Part shown: positions 1 through 11,048 of the stretch, piece after piece
How the letters are laid out: every line of letters starts with the position of its first letter
Numbering within the stretch: position 1 is the first letter of the stretch
DNA from: Streptomyces sp. Mut1
GTDB lineage: Bacteria > Actinomycetota > Actinomycetes > Streptomycetales > Streptomycetaceae
Reading direction: 5' to 3'
Length of the DNA stretch: 64,000 bases
NCBI RefSeq assembly: GCF_030719295.1
Contig: NZ_CP120997.1
Coordinates: forward strand, 496,001 to 560,000
Program-made: the position numbers and the translations under genes
Notes under the pieces: model-generated
What the model was told of the DNA's origin: nothing
What the model saw: the letters and a program-made list of their open reading frames with translations, nothing else
Database searches by the model: none

Positions 1-626
1 AGGTAGGCCCGCACCGAGTGGGGCGGCCAGGCGGCCCGGGACAGCTGTGTGAGGTCGCCGCCGGCCTGGCGCAGCGGGCCGGCCAGCGGATTGCCGTGCC
101 GGTCGCGGGGGTCGTCGGGGAGCCGGCGGGTCTGGCCGGTCAGTGCCATGGACCCCCAGAAGGGCTGCGGGAACAGGGCGCCCTCCTCGTTGGCGAAGGC
201 GACCGCGACGGGGGTGTGGGCGAGTTCGACGCCCGCGTCGGCGACCGTCTGCATGACCTCCAGCGCGGCCAGGACCCCGTATGCCCCGTCCAGCCGCCCG
301 CCGTTGATGACGGTGTCCAGGTGCGAGCCCATGAGGACCACGGGGCCGGGGACCTGGGCGTGTGCCTGTCTGATGACCACGTTGCCGGCGGGGTCGACCT
401 CGGTGCGCAGTCCGGCGGCGGCGGCCTCGGCCCGCAGGTACCGCTGGGCGCGGCGGTCGTCGGCGCCGAAGGCCGGCCGGGTGACGCCGCCCAGCGGGTC
501 GGCGCCGATCCGGCCGAGTTCGTCGATCCGGCGCAGCAGCCGGGCGCCGTCCGTCCGCAGGGCGCGAAACGCCTCGGTCCCGGTCCGCACGGGGAGCGTC
601 GGATGATCCGGAAGAGCTGTGTCCAC
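1..626 (-). CDS. M20-family amidohydrolase (N-carbamoyl amino acid hydrolase / allantoate amidohydrolase type), 3' end cut by window
   Basis: Reading leftward from GTG at 626 gives an open frame to the window edge (about 208 residues). It contains the metal-site motif GSHLDTVINGGRLDGAYG and then FANEEG, both typical of the M20 zinc peptidase branch that includes N-carbamoyl-L-amino acid hydrolases, beta-ureidopropionases and allantoate amidohydrolases. Those enzymes hydrolyse a carbamoyl or ureido amide in the cytoplasm; the substrate cannot be told here. The start is supported by AGGGGA four bases upstream. The C-terminal part, with the dimerisation domain, lies outside the window. A phased CGATAG repeat block 55 bp upstream matches one in front of the A-T-NTF2 NRPS gene, so this gene may belong to the SARP regulon; that link is inference. 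Confidence 0.85.
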   Translation of the reverse strand, partial: MDTALPDHPTLPVRTGTEAFRALRTDGARLLRRIDELGRIGADPLGGVTRPAFGADDRRAQRYLRAEAAAAGLRTEVDPAGNVVIRQAHAQVPGPVVLMGSHLDTVINGGRLDGAYGVLAALEVMQTVADAGVELAHTPVAVAFANEEGALFPQPFWGSMALTGQTRRLPDDPRDRHGNPLAGPLRQAGGDLTQLSRAAWPPHSVRAY

Positions 627-680
627 GGTGTCCCCTGTCGTGAATCCCAGTGATTGGCTCTCCGAATTCTTCGCGGGCGG

Positions 681-722
681 CTATCGCTCCCCTATCGGTG
701 GCCGATCGCCCCGGGCAGGGGC
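681..722 (-). promoter_or_regulatory. Candidate SARP operator upstream of the M20 gene (copy A)
   Basis: Read on the minus strand this block is GCCCCTGCCCGGGG, then CGATCG, CGATAG and CGATAG, each starting 11 bp after the previous one, followed by CCGCCCG. SARPs typically bind short direct repeats spaced by 11 or 22 bp that end about 8 bp before the -10 box. Here a weak -10 (AAGAAT, 671-666) lies 9 bp after the last repeat, and the GTG start of the M20 gene is at 626. A second copy with the same flanks is at 10924-10967. Confidence 0.6.
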
Positions 723-750
723 GAGCCGATGGGCGGGCGACAGGTGATGA

Positions 751-781
751 ATACGGCGGCGATACGGCGGCCCCCTAGCGT
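751..781 (+). promoter_or_regulatory. Phased direct repeat and -10 box of the small peptide gene
   Basis: ATACGGCGG occurs at 751-759 and again at 762-770, exactly 11 bp apart. TAGCGT at 776-781 is a good Streptomyces -10 and lies 5-7 bp after the second repeat. There is no TTGAC-type -35. This is the usual layout of a SARP-activated promoter. The repeat shares the core CGATA with the boxes at 681-722 but not the rest. Confidence 0.5.
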
Positions 782-829
782 CGGCGCCGTCCGATCGACG
801 CGTACGACTGACCTGGAGGGGATCGAACG

Positions 830-1009
830 ATGCCTGCCGTCCCGCGCATTCTGTCCGTACTGCTGGCCGCGACCGTCTTGACGGCGGGTGTTCCCGCGGT
901 GGCGGCGGTGGTCTCGCACACCGCCGCCGTGCACCAGGTGGCCGAGGCGCCGGGCGACGCGACCCCGCCGCCGACCGGCCACCAGGGCGGGGACACCCCC
1001 TGGACGTGA
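830..1009 (+). CDS. Small probable secreted peptide (59 aa)
   Basis: ATG at 830 is preceded by a strong ribosome site (GGAGGGGA, 815-822, 7 bp away). The protein starts MPAVPRILSVLLAATVLTAG: one Arg, then a continuous Ala/Val/Leu stretch to about residue 28, which looks like a signal peptide. About 30 residues follow, ending in TGHQGGDTPWT, with no Cys and many Pro, Gly and Thr. It resembles no family I know. It converges on the NB-ARC/TPR regulator, leaving only 16 bp between the stop codons, and has its own phased-repeat promoter. A signalling peptide read by the regulator, or a peptide processed outside the cell, are both possible but unproven. Confidence 0.7.
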   Translation: MPAVPRILSVLLAATVLTAGVPAVAAVVSHTAAVHQVAEAPGDATPPPTGHQGGDTPWT

Positions 1010-1025
1010 GGGCGGCCCGTCCGGC

Positions 1026-4000
1026 TCAGCCCGCCGGCCCGTCCAGGGCGTCGAGCGCGTCCAGCGTCCGGTTCTCCCACAGCCGCAGACGCTGGTCCCG
1101 GAAGATGGCTCGGGCCCGCTCCAGATGCACGCGGGCCCGAGCCGGGTCGGCCCCCTCGGCGAGGAGGGTGCCCAGCTCGAACAGGGCTCTGCCCTGCGCG
1201 ACGGTGTCGGCCAGGTCCTCGCTGATCTCCAGGGTCCTCAGCAGCATGGCCTCGGCCGTCTTGAGGTTGCCCAGTCTCCGGTGCACCGCGCTCATCCCGA
1301 GCCGTGCGTAGCTCTCCCCCACCGGGTCGTCGTTCCGGCGCACCAGCAGCAGCACGCTGCCGAGTGCCTCGCCGGCCGCGTCGACCCTGTCCTGCTCCAG
1401 GTGGGCCAGGCCCAGCCGGTACAGGACCTGCGCCTCGGTGCGCCGGCTGCCCACGGAACGGCAGATGCCCAGGGCCTCGTCCAGTTGCTTGACCGCCTCG
1501 TCCGGGGCGCCCGCGTCCAGTTGGTGCTGGGCGATGTTGACGAGGACGTGCGCGACCCCGATCAGGTCGCCGGCCTCCCGCAGTTCCCGCAGGGCCGCGT
1601 CGTACCGTGCGAGCGAGAGGCGGGTCTCGCCCATGTGGTAGTCCAGCGACGCCTGGCTGCGCAGGACCAGGGCCCGGCCGTGGTGGTCGTCCAGCTCCTC
1701 GAATATCTCCATGGCCCCGTCGAGCAGCTCGGGTGCGGTGGCGGTCTGGCGGCGGGTGACGTGCAGGGAGCCGAGGGAGGACAGGATCGCGGCGGTGCCC
1801 CGCCGGTTGCCCGCCTCGCGGACCGCGTCCAGGGCGAACTTGTGCGTGTCCGTCCAGTCGTCGAAGTAGCCTCGCGCCTCGAAGAGGGTGACCAGGGTGC
1901 TGGCGAGGTCCCAGCACAGTTCGTCCAGGCCGGCTCCCGCGCTGTGCCGTACCGCGGCTGTCAGGTTCAGGCGCTCGCTCTCCAGCCAGGCCAGGGGGTC
2001 GGCCAGCGGGGTCTCGTGGAACCCGCCGCGCGGCTCCCAGCGTGGTGCCGAGCCGTGCAGCAGGGTGAACTGGCCCCCGTAGAGCAGGCCGTGGGCGTGC
2101 TCGGCGAGGAAGAGCCAGCCGCCGCACACCCGTTCCAGAAGCCGTCGGCGGCCCTCGTCCTCGCGCCGGGGCTCCTCGCCGGTCTGCTCCCGGGCGAAGA
2201 TGCGGATCAGGACGTGGAAGCGGTAGGAGATGCTGCCGCGGCTGTCGGCGGCGACGTAGTCGAGCAGATGGGCGTCGACCAGTTCGTCCAGCAGGTCCTC
2301 CGCCTCGCGTACCCCGATGTCGAGCACCGCCGCGGCCACCCAGCTCGGAAAGGTGTCCCACGGCAGGTCGCTCAGCTCCCTGAAGAGCAGCCGCACCTGG
2401 GGCGGCAGGCCGCCGTAGGTCAGCGAGATGCTGGCCCGTACGGCGAGGTCGCCGTGGACGAGTTCGTCGAGCCTGCGGTGCTCGTCGGCGAGCCGCCGCA
2501 CCATGGTCTCCAGCGTCCAGTGCGGGCGGGCGGCGAGACGGGCGCCCGCGACGCGCAGTGCCAGGGGCAGGCCGCCGACCAGTTCGGAGAGGGTGCGGGC
2601 GGCGGCCGGTTCGGCGTTCACCCGGTCCTCGCCGACGACCCGGCCGAGCAGTTCGATGGCCTCGCCGTGGTCGAACTGTCCGAGGTTGATGAGGCGGCTG
2701 CCGGGGAAGCCGGTCAGCCGCACCCGGCTCGTGATGATGACCGCGCAGCCGGCGCTACCGGGCAGCAGCATCCGTACCTGGGCCTCGTCGGCGACGTCGT
2801 CCAGCACGATCAGCGCCTTCCGCGCCGCGAGGCGGCTGCGGTAGAGCTGGGCGCGTTCCTCCGGGGTGTCGGGGAATTTGGTGCCGGGCGGGCTCAGGGC
2901 CCGCAGGAAGGACATGAGCAGTTCCTCGCTGGAGAGCGGGTCGGACCGGGTCCCCCGCAGGTCCGCGTAGAGCTGTGTGTCGGGGAAGTGGGTGGCCGCG
3001 AGCCGGTGTGCGACGTGGATGGCGAGGGCGGTCTTGCCGACACCGGTCTTGCCGGCGATGACGACCAGGGGAACCACCCCGCAGGGGTTCGCCGCCGTGC
3101 CGGACTGCGTCAGCGCGCGCTCCAGTGCGTCCACCTGCTCCATCCGCCCGGTGAAGTCGGCGGTGGCGGCGGTGAGCTGACGCGGCCCGGCGGTGTGCGC
3201 GGCGGGTTCGGCGGTCCCGGTCCAGTCGAGGGCGGCTTCCTGGGCCAGGATGGCTCTTTCGAGCCGTCGCAGTTCCTCACCGGGTTCGATGCCCAGCTGG
3301 TCGACGAGTTCGGTGCGGGCGGTGCGGTAGACCTCCAGCGCCTCGGCCTGTCTGCCGGAGCGGTAGAGGGACAGCATGAGCTGGCCGCACAAACGTTCAC
3401 GCAGCGGGTTCTGCGAGACGAGGGTCATCAGTTCGGTGACCAGCTCGCGGTGCCTGCCCAGCTGGAGTTCCCGGTCGAGGCACTCCTCGTAGACGCTCAG
3501 CCTGGTCTGGTCGAGCCGGGCGGCCTTGGCACGGACGAGCCGGCTGGTGACGCTGGCCAGCGCGTTGCCCGACCACAGTGCGAGTGCGTCGCGCAGCAGG
3601 GCGGCGGCCTCGGCCACCTCCCCGGCGCGTGACACCCGGCCGGCCTCGGTCACCGTGTCCTGGAACACCTGCATGTCGAGCTGGTCCGGGCTGAGCCGGA
3701 TCAGGTAGCCCGGCGCGCGGGTCTCGATGATGCCGCCGGCCTCGGCCAGGATGCGGCGTAACGCCGAGACGCATATCTGTATCTGGCTGCCGGCCGTCGT
3801 CGGAGGGTCGTCGCCCCAGACCGCGTCGATCAGGCGATCGGTGCCGACGACGTGGTTGGCCTCCAGCAGCAGCATCGACAGGACGGTCTGCTGACGTCCC
3901 GCCCGCAGAGGGACCGGCTTGTCCCGGATCAGGATCTCGACGGGCCCCAGGACCCGGAACCGGACCGACGGTTCAGCGGCGTCACCCTCGTTGACCAAGG

Positions 4001-4031
4001 CCGGCACAATTCCCCCCGAACCATGACTCAC
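1026..4031 (-). CDS. SARP-family pathway regulator with NB-ARC ATPase and TPR domains (AfsR-like)
   Basis: The 1001-residue protein has an OmpR-like winged helix (about 22-112, from VRFRVLGPVEI), a bacterial transcriptional activator (BTAD) domain (about 117-265), an NB-ARC ATPase with P-loop GKTGVGKT at 327-334 and Walker B ALIVLDDVADEAQ, and a C-terminal half of TPR-like helices. This is the AfsR-type layout of large SARPs, which activate biosynthetic operons by binding phased repeats; such repeats lie at 681-722 and 10924-10967. Codon 91 is TTA, so translation should need the bldA tRNA. GTG 4031 has almost no spacing to its AGGAGA, so GTG 4007 (GGGGGGA upstream) may be the true start. Most likely the cluster activator. 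Confidence 0.93.
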   Translation of the reverse strand: MSHGSGGIVPALVNEGDAAEPSVRFRVLGPVEILIRDKPVPLRAGRQQTVLSMLLLEANHVVGTDRLIDAVWGDDPPTTAGSQIQICVSALRRILAEAGGIIETRAPGYLIRLSPDQLDMQVFQDTVTEAGRVSRAGEVAEAAALLRDALALWSGNALASVTSRLVRAKAARLDQTRLSVYEECLDRELQLGRHRELVTELMTLVSQNPLRERLCGQLMLSLYRSGRQAEALEVYRTARTELVDQLGIEPGEELRRLERAILAQEAALDWTGTAEPAAHTAGPRQLTAATADFTGRMEQVDALERALTQSGTAANPCGVVPLVVIAGKTGVGKTALAIHVAHRLAATHFPDTQLYADLRGTRSDPLSSEELLMSFLRALSPPGTKFPDTPEERAQLYRSRLAARKALIVLDDVADEAQVRMLLPGSAGCAVIITSRVRLTGFPGSRLINLGQFDHGEAIELLGRVVGEDRVNAEPAAARTLSELVGGLPLALRVAGARLAARPHWTLETMVRRLADEHRRLDELVHGDLAVRASISLTYGGLPPQVRLLFRELSDLPWDTFPSWVAAAVLDIGVREAEDLLDELVDAHLLDYVAADSRGSISYRFHVLIRIFAREQTGEEPRREDEGRRRLLERVCGGWLFLAEHAHGLLYGGQFTLLHGSAPRWEPRGGFHETPLADPLAWLESERLNLTAAVRHSAGAGLDELCWDLASTLVTLFEARGYFDDWTDTHKFALDAVREAGNRRGTAAILSSLGSLHVTRRQTATAPELLDGAMEIFEELDDHHGRALVLRSQASLDYHMGETRLSLARYDAALRELREAGDLIGVAHVLVNIAQHQLDAGAPDEAVKQLDEALGICRSVGSRRTEAQVLYRLGLAHLEQDRVDAAGEALGSVLLLVRRNDDPVGESYARLGMSAVHRRLGNLKTAEAMLLRTLEISEDLADTVAQGRALFELGTLLAEGADPARARVHLERARAIFRDQRLRLWENRTLDALDALDGPAG
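3759..3761 (-). other. TTA codon 91 of the SARP regulator
   Basis: The codon read from 3761 to 3759 is TTA (Leu), in the stretch ICVSALRRIL of the DNA-binding domain. TTA is the rarest codon in Streptomyces and is decoded by the bldA tRNA, which links translation to development. Confidence 0.85.
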
Positions 4032-4104
4032 TCTCCTGCCCGGCCGATGGGCCGGCGGCAGAAGTCCGGGCCGGTCTGGATCTCAGCCCGGCACGTGATT
4101 GCCC

Positions 4105-4130
4105 GGTTCCCCCTGAGATCAGGGTGAACC
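4105..4130. promoter_or_regulatory. 26-bp near-perfect palindrome upstream of the SARP gene
   Basis: The arms GGTTCCCCCTGA (4105-4116) and TCAGGGTGAACC (4119-4130) match at 11 of 12 positions around a 2-bp centre. It lies 75-99 bp upstream of the SARP start in the 216-bp gap between the NRPS stop and the regulator. With no real loop and no T run, an operator for an unidentified dimeric regulator fits better than a terminator. Confidence 0.45.
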
Positions 4131-4181
4131 AGCGACAACTTACCCATCCGCAGGGGAAAAATGCGACGCGCGTAGCTAAGA

Positions 4182-4213
4182 GGCTCCGCCCGGCCCCCGC
4201 AGCCGACGGAGCC
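4182..4213 (-). terminator. Possible hairpin terminator after the leftward NRPS operon
   Basis: GGCTCCG at 4182-4188 pairs with CGGAGCC at 4207-4213 around an 18-base GC-rich loop, 35-66 bp beyond the NRPS stop codon. There is no T run, which is common in Streptomyces. Readthrough into the SARP gene cannot be excluded. Confidence 0.3.
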
Positions 4214-4247
4214 GGGCCGCGGGGGCAGGTCCGCCGCGGCCCGGGGC

Positions 4248-7406
<3,159 letters not shown>

Positions 7407-7435
7407 GTGAGGGGTCTCCTGTCGGGCGTGGGTGG

Positions 7436-8539
7436 TCAGTGGGTCCGGGCCGTACCGGGCACGCGCCGTATCCAGTGGGCGAGGTGCGGTGTCCTGCCCT
7501 GCTGCGCGGCGGCGAGGGCCTCGCGCACGGCCAGCGTCACCCGCCCGGGTCCGCCGTCCGCGACGTCCCAGCGGTCGTCTCCGTCGTGCACCGTGCCGAT
7601 GGGGGTGACCCCCGCGCCCGTGCCGCAGGCGAAGGCTTCGGTGAGGTCACCGCTGCGGCACGCCCGGCGCCACTCGTCGGCCGACAGGCGTTCCTCGGCG
7701 GTGTCCAGGCCCAGGCGCCGGCCGAGGGCGAAGACGCTGTCGCGGGTGATGCCGGGCAGGATCGTTCCGGTGCGCGGCGGCGTGACGAGGCGTCTTCGCG
7801 CGCCCGTGCCCCGTACGAAGAAGACGTTCATGCCGCCCATCTCCTCCACCCAGTGCCGCTCCGCCGCGTCGAGCCAGATGACCTGGTGGCAGCCCGCGAG
7901 CGCGGCGCGCTGCTGGGCCGGGTAGCCGGGGGCGTAGTTGCCGGCGCATTTGATGTCGCCGGTTCCGCCCGGGGCGGCCCTGCTCTGGTCCCGGGCGACC
8001 CAGACGGAGACCGGGTCGGGCCGGTCGGCGAAGAAGCCCCCGGTCAGGAAGGCGATCATGAGGAACCGGTACTCCCGGGCCGGCCGCAGGGCCAGCACGG
8101 GTTCCGACGCGTAGAGCACGGGCCTCAGGTACAGGCTGAGCGCGGGGTCGTCGGGCAGCAGGCCGGCGTCGGCGCGCACGAGGTCGTCCGCCGCGCGCAG
8201 AAACGTCCCGACGGGCAGTTCGGGCATGGCCAGGCGCCGGGCCGAGCGCTGGAACCGCCGGGCGTGGTCCTCGGGGCGGAAGACGCCCAGCGTGCCGTCG
8301 GCCTGGCGGTGGGCCTTCAGCCCTTCGAAGACCACCTGCCCGTAGTGCAGTCCCACCATCGCGGGGTCCATGGCCAGCGGGGCGCGCGGCCGGAGTGTGT
8401 CCGGTTCCCATCCCCCGTCGACGGTCCAGGCCGCCGTGACCATGTGGCCGGTGAAGGTCTCGCCGAAGGCGAAACGGGTGGGGGCGGCGGGCTGCGGCGG
8501 GGCGTGGCCCGCCTCGGGCTCGACGGCGGACTCGGTCAT
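7436..8539 (-). CDS. Branched-chain amino acid aminotransferase (class IV PLP enzyme)
   Basis: ATG 8539 (GAGGAG upstream) gives 367 residues, about the usual IlvE length. Class IV features are clear: LHYGQVVFEGLKAHR near the N-terminus, a probable PLP lysine in GDIKCAGNYA, EEMGGMNVFFV, and the C-terminal ACGTGAGVTPIG that binds phosphate. The family transfers an amino group between glutamate and branched 2-oxo acids in the cytoplasm. It sits between two NRPS genes (36 and 29 bp gaps), so it probably supplies a Val-, Ile- or Leu-like building block for the peptide. This is a cluster copy; a housekeeping paralogue is expected elsewhere. Confidence 0.92.
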   Translation of the reverse strand: MTESAVEPEAGHAPPQPAAPTRFAFGETFTGHMVTAAWTVDGGWEPDTLRPRAPLAMDPAMVGLHYGQVVFEGLKAHRQADGTLGVFRPEDHARRFQRSARRLAMPELPVGTFLRAADDLVRADAGLLPDDPALSLYLRPVLYASEPVLALRPAREYRFLMIAFLTGGFFADRPDPVSVWVARDQSRAAPGGTGDIKCAGNYAPGYPAQQRAALAGCHQVIWLDAAERHWVEEMGGMNVFFVRGTGARRRLVTPPRTGTILPGITRDSVFALGRRLGLDTAEERLSADEWRRACRSGDLTEAFACGTGAGVTPIGTVHDGDDRWDVADGGPGRVTLAVREALAAAQQGRTPHLAHWIRRVPGTARTH

Positions 8540-8574
8540 GGCGGCTCCTCGGTTCGGCGGCTGGGCCGCGGGGG

Positions 8575-10872
8575 CTACACGAGCGGGGCGAAGAAGTAGG
8601 TGTCCCGGGTGGCGAAGGTGAGTTCGGGCGTCAGGGTGAAGAAGTCGGCGAACCGCAGTCCCACCCGCTCCCCGCTGCGCAGCAGTCCGTGGAATTCGCC
8701 GTGCACCGCGACCCGGTTCCCTTCGGCCACGGTCCCGGTCAGGGTGTGGGTGCCTTCGGCGATGATGCGTTCGCCCCGGTAGAAGCGCCGCAGGTCGTCG
8801 TGGCCGACCAGCGGTTCGTAGCCGGGGCGGTGGTAGCGGGCGTCCGGCGCGAACAGGGCGAGCAGGCCCTCGACATCGCCGGCGTCGACGTGCGTGTAGT
8901 ACGCGCGGATGCGGCCGAGGACGGTGGCGTCGGCGGCCGGCTCGCCGTCGGGGGCCGTGGCGGGAGCGGTGCGGCGCGTGGTGCGGGCGACGCGGCTGAC
9001 CCGGGTGATGGCCCGCACGGGCGCCGCCGCGGGCTCCTCGGTCCGCAGCCGGTCGACCTCGGCGGCGACGCCGGCCAGTGTGGACGTCCGCCGGTAGAGG
9101 AAGGCCAGCGGCAGTTCGACGCTCCACTCGCTCCGGATGCGGGCGGTCATCCGGGTGGCGAGGAGGGACTGCCCGCCCAGGTCGAAGAAGCCGTGGTCCC
9201 GGCCCACGCCGTCGGACTTCAGGAGTTCCTCCCAGACGGAGGCGAGATGGCGCTCGGTCGCGGTGGCCGGCGGCGTGTACGCGCGGTCCTCGGACCGGCC
9301 GGGGCTCTCGGGGGTGGGCAGCGCCTTCCTGTCCACCTTGCCGTTCGGCGTCAGGGGCAGGGCCGCCAGCAGGACGACGGTGTCCGGGACCATGGCGGGC
9401 GGCAGGCCGCGCCGCAGGAACGCGCGCAGTTCGGCCGGTGCCGGGGGCTCGTCGGGGCCGGCCGGCACGGCGTACGCGGTGAGTCCGGCGCACCGGGCCC
9501 GCTCGTCGCCGCGCGGCACGACGACCGCGTCGGACACCCGGGGGTGGCGGCGCAACCGCTGCGCCACCTCCCCGGGTTCGACGCGGAATCCGCGGATCTT
9601 GACCTGGTCGTCGATGCGTCCGACGAAGCCGAGCAGGCCGTCCGGTCCCCTGGTCACCAGGTCTCCGGTCCGGTACAGGCGGGCACCGGGCACCGTGCCG
9701 AAGGGGTCCGGCAGGAACTTCTCGGCGGTGAGCGCGGGCCGGGCGAGGTAGCCGTGGCCCACACCGGGTCCGCCGACATACAGCTCGCCGGGGGTGCCGT
9801 CCGGGACGGGGGCGCCCTCCTCGTCCAGCAGATGGACCGTGCGGTCGCCGGCCGGGCGGCCGACGGGGATGCCGGCCGGCCGTGCGGTGTCGGCCGGCCC
9901 GATGGTGTGCACCGTGCTGAAGACCGTGCACTCCGAGGGCCCGTAGCCGTTGACGATCCGGGTGCCGGGCAGGGCCCGCAGCGCGCGGGCGACGTGTTCG
10001 GGCGACAGCGCCTCGCCGCCGGTCAGCAGGTACTTCAGCCCTCCGAGCAGGCCGGCGTCGATGTCCACGAGCGTGTTGAAAGCGGCGGCCGTCAGCCACA
10101 GGACGGTGGCGGAGTGGGCCGCGGCCTCCCGGGCGACGGCCCTCGGGTCCCCTGCGTCCGCTTCGCACACGACGACCGTGCCGCCGCTGAGCAGGGCGGG
10201 GTAGAGGTCCAGGATGTGGCCGTCCCAGGAGAGCGCCGAGTGGTGCACCGCGACGGCTCCCGGCCCCCAGTAGGCGTAGTCCTCACCGTCGAAGAAGCCG
10301 GTCACCGCCCGGTGCGGGACCTCGGTGCCCTTGGGCGTGCCGGTGGACCCGGAGGTGTAGGGCACGTACAGGACGTCCTCGGGGCCGACGGCGACGCCCG
10401 GGTCCGTCTCCGGCCAGGTGCCCGGACCGGCGGCGGCCGGGTCGAGTACGGGAGCGCCGAAGAGCCCGGGGCCGAGGGCGCCGTCGGCGGCCGGCCCGGT
10501 GAGGACGAGGGCGACGCGGTTCTCGGCGGCCATCATCCGCAGCCGGTCCGCCGGCTGCCCCGGGTCCAGCGGTACGTAGCCCGCGCCGGTCTTGGCCGCC
10601 GCGAGCATCGCCACGACGAACTCCACGGACCTGGGCACGGCGAGCCCGATCCGGTCCCCGGCCCGGATGCCCCGGTCGATGAGGAGGTGCGCCAGCCGGT
10701 TGGCCCGCGCGTTGAGTTCGCGGTAGGTGAGCGGCCGGTGCCGCCGGACGAGCGCCACCGCGTCCGGAGTCCGTCGCGCCCATGCCTCGAACAGGGCACC
10801 GACGCCGCCCGGTCCGCCGGGTGCGGTGCGAAGCCTTCGAGGCCCGTCCGTCGTCTCACGGCCCACGTCCAC
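8575..10872 (-). CDS. NRPS A-T didomain with C-terminal NTF2/SnoaL-like domain
   Basis: GTG 10872 is set by GGAGG five bases upstream. The 765-residue protein has an adenylation domain (about 25-520; [29 protein letters not shown]), a carrier domain ([14 protein letters not shown]), a Pro/Ala/Arg linker, and from about residue 649 a 117-residue domain ([35 protein letters not shown]) of the SnoaL/ketosteroid-isomerase fold. No condensation domain is present. The hand-read code D-G-L-W-L-G-G-V-F-K is closest to Val-type codes, but Gly at the second position is odd. NTF2-like proteins act as isomerases, cyclases or hydroxylases; here the domain could modify the aminoacyl thioester in cis. First gene of the leftward operon, with a SARP-like box 52 bp upstream. 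Confidence 0.92.
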   Translation of the reverse strand: MDVGRETTDGPRRLRTAPGGPGGVGALFEAWARRTPDAVALVRRHRPLTYRELNARANRLAHLLIDRGIRAGDRIGLAVPRSVEFVVAMLAAAKTGAGYVPLDPGQPADRLRMMAAENRVALVLTGPAADGALGPGLFGAPVLDPAAAGPGTWPETDPGVAVGPEDVLYVPYTSGSTGTPKGTEVPHRAVTGFFDGEDYAYWGPGAVAVHHSALSWDGHILDLYPALLSGGTVVVCEADAGDPRAVAREAAAHSATVLWLTAAAFNTLVDIDAGLLGGLKYLLTGGEALSPEHVARALRALPGTRIVNGYGPSECTVFSTVHTIGPADTARPAGIPVGRPAGDRTVHLLDEEGAPVPDGTPGELYVGGPGVGHGYLARPALTAEKFLPDPFGTVPGARLYRTGDLVTRGPDGLLGFVGRIDDQVKIRGFRVEPGEVAQRLRRHPRVSDAVVVPRGDERARCAGLTAYAVPAGPDEPPAPAELRAFLRRGLPPAMVPDTVVLLAALPLTPNGKVDRKALPTPESPGRSEDRAYTPPATATERHLASVWEELLKSDGVGRDHGFFDLGGQSLLATRMTARIRSEWSVELPLAFLYRRTSTLAGVAAEVDRLRTEEPAAAPVRAITRVSRVARTTRRTAPATAPDGEPAADATVLGRIRAYYTHVDAGDVEGLLALFAPDARYHRPGYEPLVGHDDLRRFYRGERIIAEGTHTLTGTVAEGNRVAVHGEFHGLLRSGERVGLRFADFFTLTPELTFATRDTYFFAPLV

Positions 10873-10923
10873 CAGGACCTCCCTCGGTACGCGGTTGATG
10901 TGGCGTCACCGTGCTCCGGGCGG

Positions 10924-10967
10924 CTATCGGCCGGGCTTCCCGCCTCTATCGACCCCGGGACAGGGGC
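10924..10967 (-). promoter_or_regulatory. Candidate SARP operator upstream of the A-T-NTF2 operon (copy B)
   Basis: On the minus strand: GCCCCTGTCCCGGGGT, CGATAG, sixteen bases, CGATAG, then CCGCCCG. The two hexamers start 22 bp apart (two helical turns). The flanks GCCCCTG-CCCGGGG and CCGCCCG are the same as in copy A at 681-722. The last repeat is 52 bp from the GTG start at 10872, against 55 bp in copy A. Confidence 0.6.
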
Positions 10968-11000
10968 TGTTGGCCGTGTCCGCGAACTCAAAGCAATCGC

Positions 11001-11048
11001 TTGACATTCGCACCCCCACCCCTCACTTTCAAAGCATGTCCTTTGAAA
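11001..11048 (+). promoter_or_regulatory. Promoter and inverted-repeat operator of the ArsR-like gene
   Basis: TTGACA at 11001-11006 is a perfect -35; the -10 is weak. TTTCAAAG (11027-11034) and CTTTGAAA (11041-11048) form a perfect 8-bp inverted repeat around CATGTC, which contains the ATG start. No ribosome site is visible. Self-repression by the ArsR-like protein at its own start codon is the natural reading. Confidence 0.55.

Noticed and set aside
888..3632. Very long plus-strand open frame (914 codons) opposite the SARP gene
   Set aside because: Its translation is Gly/Gln/Val-rich with no domain pattern, while the minus strand encodes a complete SARP with all motifs. High GC keeps antisense frames open.
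7436..10168. 910-codon minus-strand frame covering the aminotransferase and much of the A-T gene
   Set aside because: Only the last 367 codons (from ATG 8539, with a ribosome site) are the aminotransferase. The upstream part is an Arg/Pro-rich shadow of the A-T-NTF2 gene.
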